A stretch of 64,000 bases of DNA, from the NCBI RefSeq assembly GCF_047495875.1, contig NC_092459.1, positions 22,491,795-22,555,794 of the forward strand. Reading direction: 5' to 3'. Source of the stretch: Pithys albifrons albifrons (taxonomy: Eukaryota > Chordata > Aves > Passeriformes > Thamnophilidae). How positions within the stretch are numbered: the stretch's first letter is position 1; the number at the start of each line of letters is the position of its first letter. Positions 1 through 12,760 of the stretch are shown here, piece after piece. The translations under genes were made by a program, and so were the position numbers. The notes beneath the pieces are model-generated. The model saw nothing but the letters and a program-made list of their open reading frames with translations. It was not told the origin of the DNA and ran no database searches.

Positions 1-1011
1 TCTCCTGGCAATAGGGACATACAGATGTGCATGTGTCTGGGCAGAAAAACTCCAGCCCTTGCCATGAGAGGGGGATGGCCTTCCTCATACTTGTGGTGAG
101 GAGAAAAGTTTGATAACCTGCCAGTTTGCAAGTCAATGCGATGATACAGTTTAAGCTTCTTGAAAATAGAGATGAAAGGAAAACTAAAAGGTTCTGACTC
201 GACACTCTCCCAGTGGGGAAGGAACATGTTCTCTTGTAGGCTCACCTGTCGAAATGGGTTGGAAAAAAAAATCCATGTGATAAATTGTACAATGTTTGTT
301 ACTGACTCAATCCAAAGCCCTTTGCAGGCATTCTGGATCTTTATTCTACTGAAGCTTTGACAATCAAATGCACTGATAAAACAGTTTATGTGGAAGATCT
401 TAAAACACACACAGAAACTTCTCTCAGGGAAGTGTTATCAAAGGAAAAAAATAAAAGGCATATATTTGTTTGGAAAAATCATCACTCAGTTTTATACTGG
501 GTTTTAGAGAGTGTATGAGGCAAACATTTCTTTGGAATATATAATTGATCTGTCTATTTTTCAAAGAGCAATTAATCTTGCAAGAAAAAATATATTACAA
601 TAGATTTGGAATAACCACTAGTTTTTTAAATTCTATAACTGGAAAAACTTATATTTCTTTCAGTTGCCAAATAGAAAATAATTTTTATCAGAAATGTTTT
701 CTTTTTATTACTGGAAAATAACTTTATTTGAATAATTATTTTGTTATTTACATGTAAGATAGTAATTTTTCAGTGAATGTTTTGAATCTGATGCCGATTT
801 TATTTACTATGAAAGATAATGTATTTGGTAAAAAATTAAAATACATTAAACTATCTTCATTACTTGGAAAAAACTGAAAATATATATTGCTGACTTTCAA
901 CTAAGTGATTCAAACATACTACATGCAACCAATTAATTAAATAGTAACGAGTTTTAAGTAATTCACTTCAAATATTAATTTTTTTCACACATCTATATGT
1001 TATGTTGGCAG
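1..1011. other. TINAG: TINAG intron (5' end outside window)
   Basis: AT-rich sequence with no open frame resembling the somatomedin-B-like or signal-peptide part of TINAG, so the preceding exon should lie upstream of the window. It ends in a pyrimidine-rich tract and the AG at 1010-1011 that serves the first visible exon. No repeat was recognised. Confidence 0.6.
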
Positions 1012-1075
1012 GTTGTTATAAAGATGGCCGATATTACGGAGAAGGAACAATAATTAAAGACAACTGCAATTCCTG
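1012..1075 (+). CDS. TINAG: TINAG exon a: Cys-rich (VWC-like) segment, first visible exon
   Basis: After two bases that complete a split codon, the exon reads CYKDGRYYGEGTIIKDNCNS and then TG of another split Cys codon. The CxKDGxxYxEGxxIKxNCNxC pattern is typical of the short Cys-rich region between the somatomedin-B-like N-terminus and the cathepsin-B-like domain of TINAG. Acceptor AG is at 1010-1011 and donor GTAATG starts at 1076. The reading frame joins to the exon at 2061 as ...NSC-KC..., which restores the conserved Cys. TINAG is a secreted basement-membrane glycoprotein of kidney tubules; family knowledge says it binds laminin and type IV collagen. The start codon is not in the window. 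Confidence 0.9.
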
Positions 1076-2060
1076 GTAATGTTTCAGAGAACAGAAAAAT
1101 GAATTTTATCTAGCATATGTCACAAACCAGAAATTAAGGTAGAGAGCATCCTTAAACCCATATTAAAGATGCAATCAAATCAAAATGGCTGAAAGAGCAG
1201 TGCTAAGTATTAAGATTTTGTGAAGGTAGGTTACACGCAACTTAGAAGAATGGCAGAGGGAAACCAGGGTTTCTAATCTAGATATGAATATTAGACTATT
1301 TAAATGTCCTCCTCACTGGCCTAATTCTGTTCCTGCTCAGTCAAACTTGAGTCAAAATGTTTTCAGTCTAGACTTGGCATTGACCTGAATGAAGACTAGA
1401 TGTTTGTCATTACTGTTTATGGCATTCTTCCTCTCGTACTATTTATTTCCTAACGGAAGGATATATGTATGTATATTTATGTAGAAAAGGGATGAACTGT
1501 TTGAGCATCCCTTTCTTTGCCTTGGGACAGGAGCAGGCATTGCAGGCAGAGGAACTCAGCTGCCTGAGCCACCTCCCTGCTTTCCCTCTTCAAAAAACCA
1601 GCCGTGCACCTCTAGTCCCAGGGCATCTCCAGCAGCACTCAAATAGGGCTGGGGCTCCCACTATCTTGCCTTTAAGCCAGGATCCATGGAGGAAGGTGTC
1701 TATGGCCACATGGCTCCTTTCTGAATTTTCAGAATGAAACTTCCTCATAACATCTCATTTTTGAGGAATTCAACATCAACATTACAGGACATTGCCCTTT
1801 TTCCTTGATTTTGTGTCACAAAAATGGAAGCAATTTTTTTTCAAATATGACCTTTCCCACCAGCTGTAAAGCTTCCCACCTTGTTCCAATAAGGATTCAT
1901 TAGGTAGTGAAGCAGGAAGAAGTGGCATTATCTTTTCATAAATACTATGTGACTATTATATTGTTTACACTTTTTTTCATCCATCTCCCTTCTGTTCTTA
2001 AAGTGCATATTTCTCCTTTGACAATTCGTGTTTTGCTCAATGGTGTTCTTGTCCTTTCAG
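1076..2060 (+). other. TINAG: TINAG intron
   Basis: 985-bp intron from GTAATG to TTTCAG. It has a slightly GC-richer patch at about 1520-1700 with no recognisable coding or repeat identity. Nothing else seen. Confidence 0.8.
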
Positions 2061-2150
2061 CAAATGTTTCAACAGTCTCTGGAAATGTTCAACAGATGTA
2101 TGCCTTGTTCGCCAAGAATTAATTCAGAACATCAATTCTGGAGATTATGG
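2061..2150 (+). CDS. TINAG: TINAG exon b: Cys-rich region to start of the protease-like domain
   Basis: Sits between acceptor TTTCAG and donor GTGAGA. The first base completes the Cys codon begun at 1074-1075; the exon then encodes KCFNSLWKCSTDVCLVRQEL followed by IQNINSGDY, and ends with GG of a Gly codon. The spacing of the Cys residues and the following LVR-x-EL-I and GDYG motifs match the TINAG family. Phase 2 at the 3' end joins to the A at 4335 to give GDYGWKAENYSQFWGMT, which fixes the acceptor chosen there. Confidence 0.92.
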
Positions 2151-2429
2151 GTGAGAACCCTTTCATTTTAAGGTTTTGTTATAAATCACTCTATTGTATG
2201 TATGTGCAATTTACGAGTTATGCAGTCCTACCAGCCCCTTCCTTCTCTAGTAACATTATAGCAATTTGACAGTAAGTGTACATTTCTGAAACTTTCCTAA
2301 ATAGCTGGCAGATAACACAGTTTTAAATGGAAAGATACTGAAAGTCTCATGCTGGTAAGAGTTATTGTAAACATTTATCTAAAACATTCTCCAAACTTAG
2401 AACACTTTTTTTCTCTCAAAACACAATTA

Positions 2430-3037
2430 TGTTATGGGTTTACCTAGGTAGGCCTAAATTTAGGCTTTGGATTTCAGACTAGGCCTGGGACTATCAGCGG
2501 ACTTGAGCTGGGCGGGGCCAGCTGACAGCTGACTACTGGCCAATAGTATTCCATACCATATTCCGACATCATCTCAAAAGTATAGGAGCTGGTGTGGGAG
2601 TGGCTTGGTCAGTTGCTTCAAGCTGTGGTCCCGGGAGGATGCACCGTGCCATCCCAGGAAGGATGGGGAGACTCAGGCCAGAGCACTGGCTTACCACCAT
2701 ATTATCTTAGGGAAGTAAAATGTTTGTTCTTAATCTTTCTCTCTGCTTAGGTCTGTCTCTGGGGAATTGAGTTCTCTGGAATGATTTGTAGTTAAAATAG
2801 TGGAATTTGTGTTCACTGGGGAGTGGGAATTTATTTCTCGTTATTTCTAACTTGTGTAAATGTGTATTGTAGTTTCCTTTTAATTTTCTCTTTTCTGTAT
2901 AAATATACATGTAGTTAGTTTAAGTTTAAACCTAGTTTGAGGGAATTTTATCCCTTTCTCCCTTTTCTCAGCTGGGAAGGGGAGGGAGACAGACTCTGTA
3001 TTGGCCAGCTGGCATTTTGCCAGGTCAACGCAAGACA
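2430..3037 (+). mobile_element. Solo LTR, family 1 (TGTTATGGGTTTACC ... CAAGACA)
   Basis: Starts TGTTATGGGTTTACCTAGG and ends CAAGACA, with canonical TG...CA termini. The body is shared, as diverged copies, with the LTRs at 26371, 28501, 46512, 52950 and 63653 in this window. No target-site duplication is visible (AATTA on the left, ACATC on the right), so it is an older copy or its flanks have changed. It lies within a TINAG intron in the sense orientation. It contains AGTTTAAGTTTAAACC near the 3' third and a CT-rich tract near the end. No internal retroviral genes adjoin it. Confidence 0.85.
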
Positions 3038-4334
3038 ACATCACCTTCCCTTATTCTTCACATCATTTATAACTTGGGATAGATATTTTAAAAAAGTCTT
3101 TTTTTTCCTCCCTTAAGAGCATTATTCCACATAACAGGAGTCTAGGTAGCCTTGGAAGAGGAGAAGAAGGACCCAGTAGGGGACAAAGATATCAAAACTT
3201 TGTGGGGCTAGATGTTTTGCTTGCCAACAATCTCATTTCCCCTAACTAGTGAATAGGAATTAGGGATGCTCTAGTGCTGAATCTGTGCCTTGGGGGCTGC
3301 TTGCTGCACACAGACAGATCCTCCATAGGATCTGAGGTGCTAAATTCACCAATGAAGCCTGCCCAGATTTCAAGCTGTGGTGACTGCTAAAACACTGAGA
3401 TATTTAAACCAACTGAATTAGGATAAACACCTAAATAAGGCACCTGGTGCCCTTAACCTCTTTTTTCTTAGTGGTGATTGGTGAGCTTTGCTTCAGGGTG
3501 GTTAAGCTGACTTGAGATATGACTTCTCCAGGTGCTTGCACTTTTCACTGACTACAGGGAGATGAGTAATGTGGTGCCCCCTTAGTGTGCCATGAATCCC
3601 ATCTCCTTGTTCTTCATAGACAAGCATAGAAGGAATGGGTAGAGCGAATGCCCTCCCTTCTGATTCAGCTCTTATCCATTAATAAATTTCACTGTGTTCC
3701 AAAGATGTATGGCTGCAATGATATTTTATTTCTGTGTTTGTATATAGATTGCAGGGTTAATGCTACAATCTGAGTTGAGTCTACCTGAGAGTAGCACAGG
3801 AATACTTAAAAAGCCATAGGGAGCCCTTTCTCTCATAGTGGCTATTGGTGTAAAACTTGAGGCAGAAGGTGTCAGCTTGGTTTTCTACTGGGTTCAACAG
3901 TGTCTCACTGCTGATGCACTACAGCTGGAAGACAATATAATTCACTACATGAAGCTGCTAGTTCTCTGTGGGCATCTGACCTGAAGCACAATTTGAGCAT
4001 GATTTCAAGACAACAGTAGTTGTTTTGACTGAGCCTCTTGTTTTCCAGTACTGCTCTGAAGTATCACATGCTCATCTCCTGCAGGCTTGCGTGATGCTGA
4101 CCCCAAATCACCGCTATTCCTATATTGCTATGCTGCTCCATCCTGCACTGATTCGCAGTTGAAGAGCTGGTAGTAAATATTTTCTCATGTGTATTGAATG
4201 CAAGGTTTTGAAATGTAATTTGGAAGATTTATTTATGGATGTTTTTGCTAGTGGTACTCTTATAAAGGAGCAATGTATTAATGGGAGGGGTATCTCTAAC
4301 ATGGATTTTATTTGGTTTTTTGTCTATGAGGAAG
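3038..4334 (+). other. TINAG: TINAG intron remainder
   Basis: Intronic sequence between the solo LTR and the next exon. No coding similarity or further repeat was recognised. Two AGs lie close together at the 3' end (4329-4330 and 4333-4334). Only the second keeps the reading frame from the preceding exon. Confidence 0.7.
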
Positions 4335-4449
4335 ATGGAAAGCTGAAAACTACAGTCAGTTCTGGGGAATGACAGTGGAAGAAGGTTTCAGAAAGCGCCT
4401 GGGCACCTTCCCTCCATCTTATTCTTTGCTGAATATGAGAGAAGCTCCA
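4335..4449 (+). CDS. TINAG: TINAG exon c: start of the propeptide-like part of the cathepsin-B-like region
   Basis: The first base completes a Gly codon; 38 codons follow, beginning WKAENYSQFWGMTVEEGFRK and ending LLNMREAP before donor GTAAGT. The NYSQFWGMT-x-E-x-GF-x-RLGT-x-PPS block is a signature of TINAG. N-Y-S is a possible N-glycosylation site. Acceptor choice: starting at 4331 after the upstream AG would shift the frame relative to exon b, whereas 4335 after GAAG keeps it. The exon ends in phase 0. Confidence 0.93.
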
Positions 4450-7400
4450 GTAAGTTTCATATTATGTGGGAATACAAATACAGAAAATTATAAGAGTATG
4501 ATTCAGAGTTTTGACACTAAATGCTTCCATGTTGAATATGAAATTCTCAGAATAGTTTTGCAAGCCATACACTGTCTACCAAGAAATCAAACAAGGAAGG
4601 AACAAAAGCAAATACTAACCATTGTGAAGGTCTGCACCAATATTAGTTTATCCTTGTGGTTCGGTTCTTTAAGATGGCTCCGTACTATCCCCTCCATTTA
4701 CTAGTAATTGAACACATAGCTGTAACCATAAAAAAGTAAATCTAGGCATAGTTCATTAAGGCTAGCAGCTGACAGTAGACAGCTACCTTTGACAGAAGAT
4801 GTGGAGACTTTTTTGGGGTTTTGAACAAATGGAAAGAAAAATTATTGGATTCATGGCAAAATCTGGGAAACATATTAACACATTTACAGAGGCCTAAGTG
4901 TGAAAAACTTAGTGAATTTGTAATGAAAATGTTTCCATTAAGCTTCACCTGTAACTAGGTGACAACTCCAAATAGAGTAAAAGAGATATGGAAGATGAAA
5001 TTCAGAAATAATGACTTTTTAATATTTTTCAGACACACTTCAAACATTAATGGCTTGACCTTTAAGTGACTTTGTTGAGTACTAATTCACCTGCAGGCCA
5101 ATGTACTAGTTACTGTGTATGAACTGATACCAATTAAATGTTCATGCGTTCTCTGGGATTATTACTACCTTTCCCATTTTGCAAGTGAGAAAACTTCAAG
5201 TACTTTGCCCAAAATCATGTATTTGGTTGATAAAAATGCTACAATTAACATTCAGAAGTTTTGGGCTTGTACTGACCTGATTTAAACCTGGCAATCTGCT
5301 AATGTAGAAAGAAAACCATAGCTACCTTTCATTAAATACAACCTTTTTTTTCTCCTTCTTTAAATAAAAACCATTTCTTTAGCATGCTGCTGATCTATTA
5401 TTTAAGCAAAAATTATGGTTTCTGATAAGTAAGAGCATGTTGTTCTGATTATTTTCTACTATCCCTTGGGGTAAAATTGAGCAATGCACTTTTGTGTAGA
5501 AGGGGCCTCTTAGTCAATTTCATGGAAAAAAAAACAACCCAAGGATGTTGGCTTTTCAGTGTTAACTTCTGTACATGTACAGCACAGTTTTCATTCTCAT
5601 CAGTGTTGAAAAGTTTGAATGTAGAATAGAGACTTTTTAGTTGTTTCCTTGACTGCCATATCCAACTGCAAATACAACTTCATAAGATTAATTCAAATTA
5701 AACATTGTGACAGAGCTACATTTCATCTTAGGGAAAACACAAACTTCTTGAAGTAGCTCACATAGCTTTCAAAAGCTTTGCTATTAATTCACGACTATAC
5801 CTGCTCAATAAGGCGATGCTTCTGTCTGGGAGGAATGTTTAACATGATGGCACATTAGACTACCTAAAAGACAATGATATAGAGCAAGAACTTAATCCAA
5901 ACTGAGGACTCTGTTGCACAGTATGGTGAGACCTGAACACAAACCAACAGCTAAATGTAGCACTAAAACGGTGGGATTCCTGGCAAAGCTGAAGCTCCTC
6001 AATCTGAGAAGGCATTTTCACTGCAGGAGAGAGTGTTATCATTCTTGAAGTTCTGTGTAGCACAAGAATAACTGCCATGCCTTTAAAATGCGTTGTGATA
6101 CACATTTCATGGCATTCTGTCAGTACATGTTCTGGCAAGAGGTACATTGCAATGGTGGGGTCTGCACTCCCAGAAACAAGGTGCTCATGTAAGTGCCAGC
6201 TTGGAAGAAAATGAAATACACAATTCACCAATAAGGTACTATTTTTCTTTAAGTACCAAAGAAGTCATAAAGATAATGTGAAAGCAGAAAAAGTACACCA
6301 GCTATTCCACTGATATGTGGCTTTTTGCAATAAAATAGCTCAGCAGGGTAGTTATGCAAACTGAAGGTCATGAATGCTCATTTTGTGTACACAAAGCAAG
6401 TGATGTCCAGAATTTTTTTCCTACATTAAGAAAAAAAATTGCTTTCCCTCAGAAAAACTATTTCTACTTTTGTGAATTCAGTTATTTTTGGCCTTTTTTC
6501 TCTGACTGGTCATCTAACTTTTCTGAAGAAGTTGTAATTGAAGTTCGAGTGCTCTTTTCTATCCACTTACCTTTCTGCTTTGGCCAGGCTGCTAGGCTTC
6601 ACTGCAGAGAGTGCATATGAATGTTTAAAAATAGTTCACCAGTCATTTTGCTGATTGCCTTGTGTCGTCTGATGCTGGTTCATGGAGCATACCTTGAGAA
6701 ACAGTTGCCTAGACTTAATATTTGTCACAGAGCAGCCATGTTCTCAATATCGGGTTAACAATTTTTCAGACAAAAAGCCAATGTTTCTGGCTACAGGTCA
6801 TTCCTACATTTCTAAATGACAAGGTTAAGGGTTAATGAGTAATTTGCTCTGGGATTTACAACATGTGGCTAATAAATACATTGGCAGTAGTTCAGGAATA
6901 CATAAAGTAACACATTGTCACAGACTGAAGATCTGTTTAGAATTTTGCTTTTCTCAACTGCCTAATTTCTAGCATTGTAAGCAGCCTTTGTCCACATAAG
7001 TGTGCTAAACAACATTTACCAGATTTTGCTTATTTACTGGCTGGTAGTGAACAGTCTCATCATGTAAAAGAAATTTTATTTTTCTGGGATTTCTCCTGCA
7101 TGTTTCATCTTTAAAGTAAATCTTGAGCTTGTGCCTGCTCACTAACAATGAACATAATGATAACTTGCCAAGTTGCTCTTTAAGTTAACTGCTTCTTCCT
7201 GAGTGCCATTTCATATTGCAAGTCCCATGTATATAAAACCAACTGAAAAAAACAACTTCTGAAAGTGATTAACCAAAGTATTGAGATTAATATTTTACCA
7301 CGGTTTAAAAAATTGCTGGCTGGTTATGGGTGGAGGTGAAATTTTTAAAATTGTTGAAGTGACTGAACAGCTTGCAGTGTGCTTTATTGGACTGGGGACT

Positions 7401-8808
7401 CCCAGGCTGCACCTAGTGAATCAAGAAGGACTGGGTTGGGCATACACATAGACTGTATCAAGCTGCATGTTAGGGCTGTATCCCAATCTAATGTCAGATT
7501 GATTGTACCTGAGGTACAATCTTCTTTTTCCTTACTCACTTCTTCTCAATGGGGGGTTTTCTGTAGCAAATCCAGGTGTACATGCTGGATGGGGCAATGC
7601 TGTTTTGCAGTGTATGTACAAAGTGATCTTGATACAGTCAAAGTGGTAAAATATGTTCCCCCAAAGAGTCCTGAAATAGTTTGAGAGAGCTGGTCTCAAA
7701 TATTTAAATCATCTTAGCAAAAGGTGTGTAGTTTTATAAATCACATAAGCAATTTATAAAAATGGTGCAGCAAGGATATACAGAATTAAAAGATAACTAA
7801 ATTGAAGTAAAATAATAAAAGAATTTGAACAGGATAAAAGCCATTGTGCTTCAGGGTTTCAGCCTACTTATGAGAAAGAATCATCAGTAAGTGTTTTGCT
7901 TAGGAACAGATCATCATGCTTTGTGCATTGTATTTCCCTCTGAAACTGATGTTATCAACAATTTTTTTTAAGACAAACTGATTGAATGGACTAATATTGC
8001 AATTCTCTGTGGCCATTCTTATTTCCCTGCACTGCATAATCAATCATTCCATAAAGTTAAACAGGAAAAAAAAAATGGATCAATGGTTTTGATATGTTGA
8101 ACACAGAGCAGATTATTAGCAGTTGTACCAGATGGTTCTTGCATATGCAAATATTTCTTCAAAGCTTAGAGGACTTTGCAGGAAGACATAAATTAAGGCT
8201 GAGAGATGGAGGTGCCAAGAATGGCTGGCCAAATGGCTTTAGTGAGCCAACCACGAATTTTCATCAATTCACCATCAGATTGCAAAGCAGAAGGAAAATC
8301 ACAGGGTTTTGGTCTGGAACGATAATAAGCACTGGAGATTGAAAAAGCTCTGTGTAAAAGACAAATCAATGATACACTGCACTAATACCTCTCCTACAGT
8401 GACTGAAATTTTCTACCTACAGCTATGTGTCAAGGAGAAGAGGGTAACAGATATTGCACTCTACAGCTACTCATAGCAGAAGGCTTTTCTTTCAAAAAAT
8501 CCAGCTGGGTCATACTCTACATATTGCATAGGGAATTGTTGTTTGAGATAAAAATCGGAGAGAAACTGGACAGGTCATTCAGGGTGGCAGTTGTGGAGCT
8601 CAGCTCTCCAGCTCAGCTATTACAGTGCTAGAATGCCCCTTATCTCAGGGGGTCCACAGCACCCAGCCATGGGGTAACCACCAAAATGTTGCTCAGGAAG
8701 TCAATGCTTTGCTTCCTCAGTTTAAAACTTAAGAATTTTATAAATAAAATTAGGGTAAAATTTAATATAAAAATATGAATTGAAGCAATCTTCTATATTT
8801 TGTTTTAG
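4450..8808 (+). other. TINAG: TINAG intron
   Basis: 4.36-kb AT-rich intron from GTAAGT to TTTTAG. I saw no additional exon and no clear CR1 or LTR signature. Confidence 0.7.
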
Positions 8809-8932
8809 GGAAAGTCACTTCCAGAAGAAAAGTTTCCTGCAATTTTTTCAGCCACTTATGAGTGGCCTGAATGGATTCATGATCCTTTGGATCAACGAAA
8901 CTGTGGAGCATCCTGGGCTTTTTCAACTGCAA
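8809..8932 (+). CDS. TINAG: TINAG exon d: active-site exon with Cys-to-Ser change
   Basis: 41 codons plus one base, from acceptor TTTTAG to donor GTAATA. It encodes the entry into the papain-fold domain, with YEWPEWIHDPLDQRNCGASW followed by AFSTA. In active cathepsin B the equivalent motif is Q-x-x-CGSCWAF. Here the oxyanion Gln is kept but the nucleophile Cys is Ser (codon TCC, 8911-8913), as known for TINAG proteins, so no protease activity is expected. The last base plus GT from the next exon make a Ser codon (STAS). Confidence 0.96.
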
Positions 8933-11046
8933 GTAATATTAATTTTTTGTCCCTTTAAAAGTATCACTGATGCTAGATATGTAATGAAAATTTGTAGTGA
9001 TTAGTAGTGAAGTAACCTCAGCTTGCTTTTCATGTTTTATTAGCAAGTAGCAACATTTTAAATTGCTACAACTTTCCCTCTGTGTTGTCCCAATTTCTTA
9101 AAAAGTCCATCTTAGCTGCAGAATTTTGTTTGCTTTTCATAATATTGTGTAACATAGGGAATTTTTTTCTTATGTGACAGAAAGAAGAAAATGAATTGAC
9201 TGATGCACTTTATTGTAACTAGTAAATTTTTTTAACATAAAAAATCCTCATGTCTTGTCTGTCCAACTACATGCTTGACTTGAAATCATAAAATGGGTAG
9301 GCTTTAATTTCTTTATATATATTTATATTTTGCTGCATTTAACAGTGTGCAAGCCTTGCAACTCAAATGAATTGGGTATAATATTTTCAAATTTTATGAG
9401 AATAAAACCCTGAAACTGCTCAGATGTTTGTGGAAAAAACAATCTTTCAAATTCCCTAAGCAATGTCAGTAATGTAATTCAAGCTCATGTCCAACAGCCT
9501 CTGCCTTTATGAAAACTGGACACAGTGATCACTTTCTCCAAAGAAGCTAAAAAAATCAGTTATGTACATTGGTCTTGTAATAAATCTCAGTGCATATTGG
9601 GATATATAAAACTAGAGAAAAAAATTGCGCAACCAATCTTATGACTCAGTTTGGCCAGTGGGTTCTCACTGGTGCAGGTTTCTGGAACTGCTTCATTAAA
9701 TCACAGCAGTAAGAGAAGGAAAGGACCATTTAGGCCAGCTAATCCCAGCTCCCTGAAAAAGCCAGACTGAACATGCTCTTCCAATATGTCTTGTCCACTG
9801 CAGTTTTAAAAAGAGAAAACCAATAGAGCTTTTAATAGCTCTCCTGATAGATGAGTGTGGAGATGTACAGAGATCACTGAAGGAAAGACTTTCTGGGTAT
9901 TTTCCCTTTCATGAGCAATTTTTAAAATTTTAATTTAAATAATTATTTTCAAATTGCAAGATTAATTGTTGCTCAATGAGTAGACGAGCACAGCTGTGTC
10001 TTTTTTTTAATTGTGAACATTTTCTGGAAATATTCCAAGACTTTTCAGTGGAAGGCTTGTATAACTATGAAAATAAATTCATTATCATGTGACATCTCAC
10101 AAAAGCCCAAAACACAGTTGTTGTCACATTCCATCAGCAGATTCACTTTTCTGAAGTCTTGCCCAAAGTTTACCAAAGTTAGTGTTGATTTTGATGGAGC
10201 TTTAGATTTCACAAGATTTTTAAAGTTTATTTTCATGTTCAAAAATGAGGGGTTAAAAGTAAGAAAAATATAATTTATTCACAGATAATGGCTGTGACTG
10301 GGGCTTAATGATTGTTTCATTGTCATTTGATAAAAAAGTAGGAGTAGCTTAGTTTCACCCACACTTAATTAACCTACTCTGCCTTTAAATCAGTGCATAA
10401 ATATACAAGTACTAAGAATTATGACTGTCTGATTGAATTCAAACATTTAAGGTGTTTAACCTAGAAGGAGAATTTTGTATAAGGGAAGGCACTTTAACAC
10501 AAACATCTTGCAATATTCTTTCCAATAAAAACAATACCTCTTTTCAGTATTGAATTTTCTTCTTCATAGGACTGTTGATTTTTGCTTTTTTTCCCCCTCA
10601 AAAAAAAAACCAACCCCAAAACAAACAAAAGAAAAGTAGAAAAGATAGCAAAGAGATTTGGAGACTCAGCTGCAGAGAGCTGGGAAAGTATTTGCATCTT
10701 CTGCTGAATTCAACCAGATATGAATATGCATTTACAAATATGATAGAGACTATAGACTAAATTATGTAAAAGCCTCATTTGATGTTTCAACATGCAGGAC
10801 TTTACAATAACCAGTAAATCTTCAGATTTGTAGTATTACAGCAAAGTTGCTCATGACACTGCAGTTTTACAATTCTCTCTCTCAAAAGTCTGTGCAAATT
10901 ATATGGGTATTGTTTAGTGAGGATATTCACACAGGCAGAAAATATTGAGGTTCTATTTCAGTCCCCTTTTCACAATGACAAATGTGAAGTTGTGAGTAAT
11001 TGAGTAATTATTTTGTTTTGATAATAGAAAATTCATTTCAAAACAG
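8933..11046 (+). other. TINAG: TINAG intron
   Basis: 2.1-kb intron. A stretch at about 9700-9800 (GGAAAGGACCATTTAGGCCA) is weakly like the end of an old CR1 but too degraded to call. Otherwise nothing seen. Confidence 0.6.
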
Positions 11047-11197
11047 GTGTTGCAGCAGATAGAATAGCAATTCATTCCAAGGGGCAGATCACAGACAACC
11101 TTTCTGCTCAGAATTTGATCTCTTGTGATACCTGGAATCAACATGGATGCAATGGTGGAAATATTGATGGTGCTTGGAGATATCTGAAAACACATGG
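11047..11197 (+). CDS. TINAG: TINAG exon e: cathepsin-B-like domain, left lobe
   Basis: Begins GT (completing Ser) and encodes VAADRIAIHSKGQITDNLSA, then QNLISCDTWNQHGCNGGNID and GAWRYLKTH. It ends with GG of a Gly codon before donor GTAAAT. The LSxQNLISC and GCNGG-x-x-DGAW-x-Y motifs are those of cathepsin-B-like proteases. The overall wording is closer to TINAG than to TINAGL1 or cathepsin B. Phase 2 joins to the C at 17235. Confidence 0.96.
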
Positions 11198-11569
11198 GTA
11201 AATATTTTATCTAGTTGTTTAGATTATTTTAACTTGAGCCAGTTGCTTAAGTTCCAATAAGACAATACCATAAGTGGACTCAAAACTCGGGATTCTTAGG
11301 ATATAGACTCTTCATGTTAAACAATCTTGAGTAAGCAGCCAGTTTCATGGGCCCACATTGTGAATATTCAAAAGAATTAAACAATTTCCTCTAGGGTGCA
11401 ATCTGCAATTATCTCATCACAAGTTTTTTCCAGAATGCAACACACTATCAAGGACTGTACCTAGATCCTTCTTCCTTCAGGCCAGTCTAAGGAAAGGTAA
11501 CAGGTGTCAAATTCCACATGGAGAGTTAGAGACTTTTTAAAATGGCATATAATCATTTCTAGAATCACA
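11198..11569 (+). other. TINAG: TINAG intron, 5' part
   Basis: Intronic sequence before the CR1 fragment; nothing recognised. Confidence 0.6.
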
Positions 11570-12760
11570 GGATGACTAAGGTTGGAACTTTCAAAGGTTA
11601 CCTAATCTGATGTTCTGCTCAAAGCGTGACTAACTGAAATTAGATCAGACTGTTCAGGTGATGGCCCTGGACACATTTTGAGTATCTTAAAGGATGGAGA
11701 TTCCACAACCCTTTTTACAGAAGGTCACTTTTTTTGACCACTCTTGTGGTCAAACAGTGTTTTCTTATATCAGCATTTTCCTCAGTGCAACTTATGATAG
11801 TACCTTTCAGCTTTTCACTGCGCACCTCCAGGAGCTTTGTTCTGTCTCCTCTATACCTCTCCTTATGTATTTGAAAACAGGAATTAGATTCTCTTTCAGC
11901 TTTCTCTTCTCTAGACTGAACAAGTCCAGCTGTCTCATCCCTCTCAGCTCCACTCCCCTCAGTGCCTTCCACTGGACTTGCTCAGTTTATCAGTGTTTAT
12001 CACATTACTCTATCTGTGGAGTAGTAATTTGAGTAGAATAATAATTTTTCACTATGTCTTGGCTATGGTCTTGATAATACAGCCCAGTATTGATTGTCTG
12101 TATTTGCTGAGAGGGCTCACTTCTAACATACGTTCAACTTTCTGTTTATCAGGACCTTGTGTCCTTCTCTGTGAGACAGTTTTCTACACAAGCCTGCCAG
12201 TACCTGGGCAGTTCTGGCTCAAAGGCAGGATTTGCCATCTGTTTTTGTTGAACTTCATGATATTTCTGTCAGCTCATTTCTCCAGCCTGTTAATACAGCT
12301 CTGAATGGCAGCCATGCATACAGGTCATTCCCCACCACTTTTGCATTCTCCACAAACTTGCTAGGGTTGCTTTATATCCCACTGTCCAGGCTGTTAATAA
12401 AGATGCAAGAGTGTTACTTTTGTGTTGACTCCTGGGGATTGCCACTAGGAAACAGACACCCGTCATTTTGATCTGTCAAACTTTCAGCATGCCAGTCCAC
12501 AACTGACCTTGTAAGCAACTTATCTAATCCAATAAACTAGAGGAACACCACAGGAAACCATGCTGAAAATGTTGCTAAAGGCAAGGTAAAAGATATATAC
12601 TGCTTTTCTTATTCTCCTCTGAACCAGTCATTTCATTTTGCTCAGATCGTCTCACCATCTCATCATTACCTGTCATGGTAAATCTGTGCTGCGTGTTCTC
12701 AGTCAGCTTCTTGAACTTTGTGTGCCTGGAAAGGGCTTCTAGGAGAATTTCAATAACCAC
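11570..12760 (-). mobile_element. CR1 LINE fragment, old
   Basis: Reads as the reverse complement of a CR1 3' region. It starts with AGAATCACAGGATGACTAAGG, the inverted CR1 tail, followed by GATGGAGATTCCACAACC and a stretch with CCTCTCCTTATGTATTTG and CTGTCTCATCCCTCTCAGC. From about 12060 it continues more diverged, with GGGTTGCTTTATATCCCACT and CTCCTGGGGATTGCCACTAGG-like pieces. Many substitutions and indels mark an old insertion. The right edge is uncertain. Confidence 0.7.

Noticed and set aside
2430..3037. 5-bp target duplication around the first family-1 LTR
   Set aside because: Left AATTA and right ACATC do not match, so no duplication is claimed.
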